This document shows, in pieces, positions 59,701 to 64,000 of a DNA stretch of 64,000 nucleotides. Each line of letters begins with the position of its first letter. Position 1 is the first letter of the stretch. Source of the DNA: Sphingomonas baiyangensis. Its GTDB lineage: Bacteria; Pseudomonadota; Alphaproteobacteria; Sphingomonadales; Sphingomonadaceae. Below the pieces are notes generated by a model, which made no database searches, was not told the origin of the DNA, and worked only from the letters and a program-made list of their open reading frames with translations. The DNA lies in the NCBI RefSeq assembly GCF_005144715.1, contig NZ_SWKR01000002.1:2160227-2224226 (forward strand), written 5' to 3'. A program made the position numbers and the translations under genes.

Positions 59701-60900
59701 CGGCGCGCGCGAAAGCCGCCCGCTGCCGCTCACACGCACCGTCTCGAACCCCGTCTGGTCGAAGGCGACGCGCGTCGCCGACAGGCGATAGTCGAAGCGC
59801 GCGGTGGCGAACGCACCGTCCAGCACCGCGCGCAGCGCGATGTCGCGGCCGGTCATGTTGGGGAACAGTGCCGGCGGGCGATCGAGCAGGGCGGCGATGC
59901 GCAGGTCGCGCCAGCGCGATTCGGCAAGATCGACGCCGCCCGATGCCTCGATCAGCAGCGCCGGCGAGCGCACCGACAGCGTACCTTCGAGCCGGCGATT
60001 GGCAAGCGTCGCGGCGCCGTTCACTCGCACGACGGGCGCGGTCAGGCGCTGGAGGCGGCCGCGCAGCATCAGCGAGGGCGCGACGGTGCCGCCAAGCGTA
60101 TAGCGACCATCCTCGACGCCGAGCCGCAGGTCGGCGAGCGACGCATCGCCGAGGCTCGCGGCGGCGCGCCCCTGCCAGCGCCGCCACCGCCCGTCGCCGG
60201 CAACTTCGAATGCGATCGGTTGGGCGACCCCCAGCATCCGCGCGAGCACGCCGTCGCCCCGTCCGCGCCCGCGCGCGGCCAGATCGAAGCGATCGCGGTC
60301 GGGCGCGGCGTCGAGATCGACGCGCACGAAATCGCTGCCCGCGACGAGTGCCGCCAGATCGATGAGCGCGCGCCGGTTGCGGATATCTGCGCGGCCGACG
60401 ATACGCCCCACACGCGCCGGTCCCGCCACGCCCTCGGCGAGTTCGAGCCGGTCGACCGCAAGCCAGCCGATCGCAATGTCGAAACCCGGCAGGATCGGCC
60501 CCTGCCGCCCGGTGGGGCGTGGCTCGGGCACGCGCAGCAACGTGGCGCGCGGAATGACGAGGCGGCGGATGTCGAGGCGGTTGGCGCTCCACGCGAGCGG
60601 CCGCCAGTCGAGCTCGGCGCATGGTGCCGCGAACACCAGTCCGCGCGGATCATAGACGCGCACGTCGACGAGCGTCGCCTCGCCGTAGAGCGATCCGTCG
60701 ATACGGCCGATCCGGTAGCGCAGGCCGTTGGCGGGTTCGAGCGCGGCGACACGATCGACCACCCAGCGCCGCCCCGCCTGCGTATCGAGCAGCATCGCCG
60801 CGCCGGCGACCAGCCCCAGCAGCAGCGCGACCGCGCCGAGCACGCGGCGCGGCCAGCGCCAGCCGCTGCGGCGCGGCGCGGGCTTCGCGTCGTCGCTCAA
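56749..60900 (-). CDS. tamB: TamB-like translocation and assembly module protein
   Basis: The 1383-residue protein has one N-terminal membrane helix (about 18-42, VLGAVALLLGLVAGAAMLLD) and a very long beta-helical repeat region of short Gly/Asp-rich strands. The C-terminal DUF490 domain (about the last 350 residues) has LRIGGEPTNPQIRGRLDLVR, GDYEFAGRDFDLDRGSIQFD, LFGTSITNLSAPEALQLA and ends with SANVRVSRDY. It spans the periplasm and works with TamA, probably in outer-membrane protein assembly or lipid transport. The length is in the family range. It overlaps tamA by 4 bases. Confidence 0.94.
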   Translation of the reverse strand: MSDDAKPAPRRSGWRWPRRVLGAVALLLGLVAGAAMLLDTQAGRRWVVDRVAALEPANGLRYRIGRIDGSLYGEATLVDVRVYDPRGLVFAAPCAELDWRPLAWSANRLDIRRLVIPRATLLRVPEPRPTGRQGPILPGFDIAIGWLAVDRLELAEGVAGPARVGRIVGRADIRNRRALIDLAALVAGSDFVRVDLDAAPDRDRFDLAARGRGRGDGVLARMLGVAQPIAFEVAGDGRWRRWQGRAAASLGDASLADLRLGVEDGRYTLGGTVAPSLMLRGRLQRLTAPVVRVNGAATLANRRLEGTLSVRSPALLIEASGGVDLAESRWRDLRIAALLDRPPALFPNMTGRDIALRAVLDGAFATARFDYRLSATRVAFDQTGFETVRVSGSGRLSRAPVIVPVRLTAARVTGVGEVAGGILRNLVVTGPLAVTAQSVTSDRLELRSDQLSGRIMLFLDLATGRYEVGLAGGLQRYLIPGLGLVEVDSRLTVVPGASGGTRIVGRGTARVLRLDNSFFATLFGGLPRIATGLERGPDRVLYFRGLVLNSPLLDVRGNGLRRVDGSFYFEGSGRHATYGPVTLKLDGNIARPRVELRLASPNDTLGLADVQARLDPVAEGYRFTAAGGSRLGPFESDGTIVLPSGGTPRIEVARIDVAGTRGKGALVIVAGGFDGRIDFTGGGLAGNLQFVPQGGVQGITGDVTAQGATIAGDLAIRSGRLTFSSLLDPEGASIEARLTARGLRRGALSLARLDASGRLRGGSGSAKVTLAGSRGRGFAIDADIAIADDRYTVTGGGSVDGRPLKLVAPAVLTRDDDGWQLGSTRLTFAGGEGTLAGRFGGDATAIDASVRAMPLTVLDIGFPGLGLGGTASGSVRYASDASGAPTGSIDMTVRGLARAGLVLSSRPIDLGVRANLSPARAGLRAVMASGGRTIGRAQMRLAPLGQGSLADRLANAALFGQLRYNGPADSLWRLTGIELFDLSGPVAIGADVTGRLADPRIRGAVRTTDARIESAVTGTVLRNVAASGRFDGSRLVVDRFQARDRGDGTVSGSGSFDLSAARGFGIDLAIEARRALLIDRDDFGATVTGPITIRSDGAGGTIGGEVTLDASRYQLGRAVAATPLPRLAVTEINRPEGDDVEAAVATPWRLDLRARAPGGMIVTGLGLDSEWAANLRIGGEPTNPQIRGRLDLVRGDYEFAGRDFDLDRGSIQFDGSVPANPALDIVANADTQGLNATIRVGGNALRPEITFSSVPALPEDELLSRLLFGTSITNLSAPEALQLAAAVAALQDGGDGLNPINAVRRAAGLDRLRIIAADPQTGQGTAIAAGKFVTRRTYVEIISDGQGYSATRVEFQITRWLSLLSSISTIGRQSANVRVSRDY

Positions 60901-62867
60901 AACGCCTGCCCCAGCGAGACGTAGACGGCGATGCGCGAATCGCCCGGCTGCGGGTTGATCGGCGTGCCGACATCGACGCGGATCGGGCCGAAATTGGAAT
61001 AATAGCGCACGCCGACACCGGCACCGTAGCGCATATTGTCGAACTGCGGCACCGCCGCTGTCGAGATCGTGCCGGCATCGAAGAATGGCACGACGCCGAA
61101 ATTGCCGAACGCGCGCACGCGTGCTTCGATCGAGAATTCGGTCAGGCTGCGCCCGCCTATCGGATCGTTGTTCAGATCGCGCGGGCCGATCGCCTGGAAT
61201 CCGTATCCGCGCACCGATGCGCCGCCGCCCGCATAGAAGCGGCGTGAGGGAGCGACAGCATCGCGCGGGGCGCCAAGGATCGTGCCCAGCCGCACGCGCC
61301 CCGCCACGACCACGCGCTCGTTCATGGGGTGATAGACGCTCGCGTCGACCTGCGTGCGCGCGTAGCCGAAGATGTCGCCCTCGAACGACAATTCGGGCGA
61401 AAGCCGCCCTGCCAGGCGAAAGCCGCGCTTGGGATCGAGCAAATCGTCCGATCCGTCATAGGCGAGGCTGGTAGGCAGCGCGCCGATGAAGAAGGTGCGC
61501 ACGCGCTCGGCGCCTGTCGCGAGGATCACGTCCTGCTCGCGGCTGGCGAGCAGCTCGGCACCGAGCGACCAGGTCCAGGTCTTCTGGAAGAAGATGTTGG
61601 TCTGCCGCTCGAGACTGCCCGAGAGCTGGAAGGTATCGGCGACGAAGGCGTCGCGTTCCAGATGCGCGGCGGCAACCTGCAACGTCAGCACGCGGTCGCG
61701 CCCGTGGAAATTGTTGCGGCGGAACACCACGCTGCCCAGCTGCTCGCGCGTGCCGAGCACGCCGCGCAGCGTGAGCCCACCCTCGGGGGGGAACAGGTTG
61801 CGATGCGTCCAGCTCACCTCGGCGCGCGCGCCTTCGCCCGTGCCATAGCCGAGCTCGCCCGCGATCGTGCGTGGCGGCCCGGGAATCATGCCCACTTCAA
61901 GATCGACCGTGCCCGGCGTCCGGCCCGGCACTTCCTCGATCCGCACCGCCGAGACGAGGCCGGTCTGCACGATCGCGCGGCGCAGATCGTCGACCGAGTT
62001 CGAATCATAGAGATCGCCGGGCACGAAGCGCGCGATGTCGAGAACGTGCTCGGCATCGAACACGCGGTCGTTGCGCGTGCGCACGGTGCCGAAGCGCAAC
62101 GCCTCGCCTGGATCGACGGCGATGTCGAGGCTGGCGGTCCGCGCGGCGCGATCGACTGTGAGGCGCGGCTCGCCGACCTCGGCGAACGCGAAGCCGGTGC
62201 GGCCGATGCGCGTGCGCAGCGCCTCCTCGCCCGCCGCGATCGCGTCGGCGTCGGCGGCATCGCCTGCCTCGACGGCGAAGCTCTCGCGCAACAGCGGCGC
62301 CTTGTCGCCCGCCGCCTCGACACCGGCGATGGTTACTCGATCGAGCCGATAGACCGCGCCGGGCACGGCATCGAGCGTCACCAGCAAGCGGTCGCCCTCA
62401 CGCGTGACGACGGGCTCGACGACGGCATCGTAATGGCCCGCCGCGCGGAGCAGCGTGCGCAGCAATTCGGCATCCTCGCGCGCGCGCAGGTCGATCTGCG
62501 CGGCGTTCGACGGCTCGTCGTCATGCGCCTCGAGCGTCGATGCCTCGTCGAAGCGCTGGCGCATGAGGTCGGTCCACACGCCGTCCATGCCGTCCACGCG
62601 GTAGCCGTAGCGGATCGTTCCGTCGGTCGGGGCGGTAGCGACGTCGGTCGTTGTCACCGCCGGGTCGGCGGGCGCCGCATCGAGATCGGGCCAGTCGACG
62701 CCCACATCGTCTAGCGGCGCAAGCGGCGCATCGGGATCGAGCAGCGCGTCCTCGCCGCCGGTCTGCACCGCCACGCCGGCCTGCTGCGCATGGGCCGGTG
62801 CCCACAGGCTCAGGGTCAGGCCGGCAGCGGCAAGGCGCCAGCGCTGCCGGCGGAACGAACGGGACAT
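60897..62867 (-). CDS. tamA: TamA-like Omp85-family outer membrane protein
   Basis: The 656-residue protein has a signal peptide (1-27, ending APAHAQ) and an acidic Ala/Asp linker (about 30-85). Three POTRA-like domains (about 85-310) are followed by a 16-strand Omp85 barrel with FYAGGGASVRGYGFQAIGPR (the conserved VRGY lid-lock motif) and a C-terminal Phe (LGQAF). A BamA paralogue paired with TamB, it sits first in the tamA-tamB pair. A small gene on the same strand ends 56 bases upstream. Confidence 0.95.
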   Translation of the reverse strand: MSRSFRRQRWRLAAAGLTLSLWAPAHAQQAGVAVQTGGEDALLDPDAPLAPLDDVGVDWPDLDAAPADPAVTTTDVATAPTDGTIRYGYRVDGMDGVWTDLMRQRFDEASTLEAHDDEPSNAAQIDLRAREDAELLRTLLRAAGHYDAVVEPVVTREGDRLLVTLDAVPGAVYRLDRVTIAGVEAAGDKAPLLRESFAVEAGDAADADAIAAGEEALRTRIGRTGFAFAEVGEPRLTVDRAARTASLDIAVDPGEALRFGTVRTRNDRVFDAEHVLDIARFVPGDLYDSNSVDDLRRAIVQTGLVSAVRIEEVPGRTPGTVDLEVGMIPGPPRTIAGELGYGTGEGARAEVSWTHRNLFPPEGGLTLRGVLGTREQLGSVVFRRNNFHGRDRVLTLQVAAAHLERDAFVADTFQLSGSLERQTNIFFQKTWTWSLGAELLASREQDVILATGAERVRTFFIGALPTSLAYDGSDDLLDPKRGFRLAGRLSPELSFEGDIFGYARTQVDASVYHPMNERVVVAGRVRLGTILGAPRDAVAPSRRFYAGGGASVRGYGFQAIGPRDLNNDPIGGRSLTEFSIEARVRAFGNFGVVPFFDAGTISTAAVPQFDNMRYGAGVGVRYYSNFGPIRVDVGTPINPQPGDSRIAVYVSLGQAF

Positions 62868-62923
62868 GGCGCTGCGTTAGCCGGGATCGCGGCGGCGCGC
62901 CATCCGGTGCGGCGTCGCAGCGG

Positions 62924-63133
62924 TTAGTGGCGAGTGCCCAGCGCGCGGTCCTGCGCGAGCAAGAGGATCAGCCGCTCGATCTGGCGCCAGCGGCAGAAAT
63001 GCAGATGGTTGCCAAGGTTGCGGCTGGCATCGGCACGCGCGGCGGCTTCAATGCCGGCGTCGTCGCCGAACAGCTCAATGAGTTCGGCGGCGTCGCGCAC
63101 GTCGGCGCTGTCGGTCAAATAGGGCATCTGCAT
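62924..63133 (-). CDS. Small conserved-looking protein, unknown function
   Basis: The 69-residue cytoplasmic protein starts MQMPYLTDSADVRDAAELIE and has GIEAAARADASRNLGNHLHF and CRWRQIERLILLL, with one Cys, a His pair and an even mix of helices. It has no signal peptide. I recall similar short proteins with an HFCRWRQIER segment in sphingomonads but cannot name a family. It lies upstream of tamA in the same direction and may share its transcript. Confidence 0.6.
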   Translation of the reverse strand: MQMPYLTDSADVRDAAELIELFGDDAGIEAAARADASRNLGNHLHFCRWRQIERLILLLAQDRALGTRH

Positions 63134-63293
63134 CGCGAGGCGCGCTTACAAGCAGCGTGCCAGCTTGGCGAGTAGCCAGCGCGCCCGCGTTTCACGAAGG
63201 TAAATGACGTCGGCGTCTCCGTGCCGCTGCGAGACGGGCGTGCCGAAAGCGGACGGCTGGCGTCCCGTCGCGGGACGTGGCAAGGCGCGCGCC

Positions 63294-63476
63294 ATGCAGG
63301 ACGCTCCCCCCTCGCGCACCCCGATGGCCGGCGGCGCGCTGCTCGCCGTCTCGATGCTCGTCGGAACGGGCATTGGCGTCGCGCTGCGCCAGCCGTCGCT
63401 CGGCTTTCTCGCGGGGCTTGGCGTCGGCATCGCGCTCAGCGTGGCGATCTGGCTGCTCGACCGCCGACGCGGCTGA
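63294..63476 (+). CDS. Small two-helix membrane protein, unknown function
   Basis: The 60-residue protein has a hydrophilic start (MQDAPPSRTPMAGGAL) and two membrane helices (about 14-30 and 34-53; LLAVSMLVGTGIGVAL and FLAGLGVGIALSVAIWLL), ending in a basic DRRRG, consistent with both ends in the cytoplasm. The ATG at 63294 is the first one that gives a plausible protein; the frame is open further upstream. No family is recognised. It is convergent with the S24-type regulator. Confidence 0.6.
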   Translation: MQDAPPSRTPMAGGALLAVSMLVGTGIGVALRQPSLGFLAGLGVGIALSVAIWLLDRRRG

Positions 63477-63489
63477 ACGCGACGCGCCG

Positions 63490-64000
63490 CTAGAGCGCGC
63501 GGCCTACCCAGACGACGCGACCGATCACGCGCACGCGCGCGCGCGCGACGATGCCGGGATCGGGCGCGTCGGGATTGTCGCTCGATACGTGCAGCCCCCC
63601 GGGCGCGGGTGCCACGCGCTTGACCATCACCACGCCATCGAGCCGCAGCACGAACACGCCGCCGCCCGCCGACACGTCGCGGCGCGCTGAATCGACGAGA
63701 ATGTCGTCGCCGTCGAGCAGTGTCGGTGCCATCGAAGCGCCCGCGACGCGGATCATCGAGGCTGCATCGCCCGCTACGCCCAGCATCGCGAGCATCGCCG
63801 GATCGACCAGACGCGGATGCTCGGGCACGTCGATCTCTGCCACGCCGCCTGGCCCCGCCGACGCGGCGACGTCGAATCGTGCCACGGCACGCAGTCCCGG
63901 CGGACCGCCCAGCACCTCGTCCTCGATACCCAGATAATCGGCGATCAGCCGCCGCTCGCGCTCGGGCAGGACGCGCGGCGATCCACGCGCGACATATTGC
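63490..64000 (-). CDS. S24-family peptidase/LexA-like transcriptional regulator (5' end beyond window)
   Basis: The last 169 residues or so are present; the N terminus lies beyond the right edge. The visible start includes RGSPRVLPERERRLIADYLG, like the end of an XRE helix-turn-helix domain. The C-terminal S24 domain has the nucleophile-like motif RVAGASMAPTLLDGDDILVD (Ser in ASMAPTL) and the lysine segment RLDGVVMVKRVAPAPG. Such proteins are C1/LexA-like repressors that may self-cleave. The target genes are not in the window. Confidence 0.85.
   Translation of the reverse strand, partial: QYVARGSPRVLPERERRLIADYLGIEDEVLGGPPGLRAVARFDVAASAGPGGVAEIDVPEHPRLVDPAMLAMLGVAGDAASMIRVAGASMAPTLLDGDDILVDSARRDVSAGGGVFVLRLDGVVMVKRVAPAPGGLHVSSDNPDAPDPGIVARARVRVIGRVVWVGRAL

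Overview
This is a GC-rich chromosomal segment from an alphaproteobacterium, most likely a sphingomonad (Sphingomonas or a close relative). The evidence is the strong G/C third-position bias, the rimP-nusA-ylxR-infB-rbfA-truB-rpsO-pnp operon, a DUF3297 gene, an Oar-type TonB-dependent receptor, HflKC next to a Do-like protease, an HWE-type kinase, and short palindromic repeats of the kind I associate with sphingomonads. I see no rRNA, tRNA, CRISPR array, insertion sequence, phage gene or defence island. Coding density is high, and many neighbouring genes overlap by 1-4 bases.

Layout. 1-1278: a partial EVE-domain gene, a small exported protein and a DUF3297 gene. 1315-6647: a LytS/LytR-type two-component pair beside a large Oar-like TonB-dependent receptor. 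6856-11922: ligA, a CsaA-like tRNA-binding protein, a lipoprotein, purE-purK, and a 56-residue Cys-pair protein that overlaps the end of purK on the other strand. 11983-23523: a peptide-use neighbourhood with an M16 metalloprotease, an S45 acylase, an M28 aminopeptidase, two exported amidohydrolases and an amino-acid permease. 23606-25060: an NTF2-like protein and an HWE/HisKA_2 kinase.

25199-36305 is the minus-strand translation/RNA operon. It starts from a visible promoter-like site near 36400 and runs rimP, nusA, ylxR, infB, an unknown membrane protein, rbfA, tdk, truB, rpsO, a terminator, then pnp. 36487-39615: a desaturase-methyltransferase pair and a PQQ-type sugar dehydrogenase. 39707-40929: rplJ-rplL with a promoter-like site, a leader of about 240 nt and an apparent attenuator. 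41080-44681: an L,D-transpeptidase, an esterase-like lipoprotein overlapping kynureninase, and purC. 44852-51647: a HerA-like ATPase, the hflK-hflC-Do protease cluster, and divergent mrp with a CoA-binding protein. 51661-54270: dapD with a HAD nucleotidase, and a luciferase-like monooxygenase. 54271-63133: a minus-strand run of a small protein, tamA, tamB, a PepSY protein and a PhoP/PhoQ-like pair. 63490-64000: a partial S24-type regulator.

Most of the window is housekeeping. The points that stand out are a repeat-like element translated in frame inside truB, a family of inverted repeats at the ends of transcription units (one copy interrupted), the rplJ leader with mutually exclusive hairpins, the joining of TamAB to a PhoPQ/PepSY module, and a lipoprotein esterase paired with kynureninase. 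I did not find a clearly new multi-gene system. Identities rest on recognised motifs and gene order, not on database searches.
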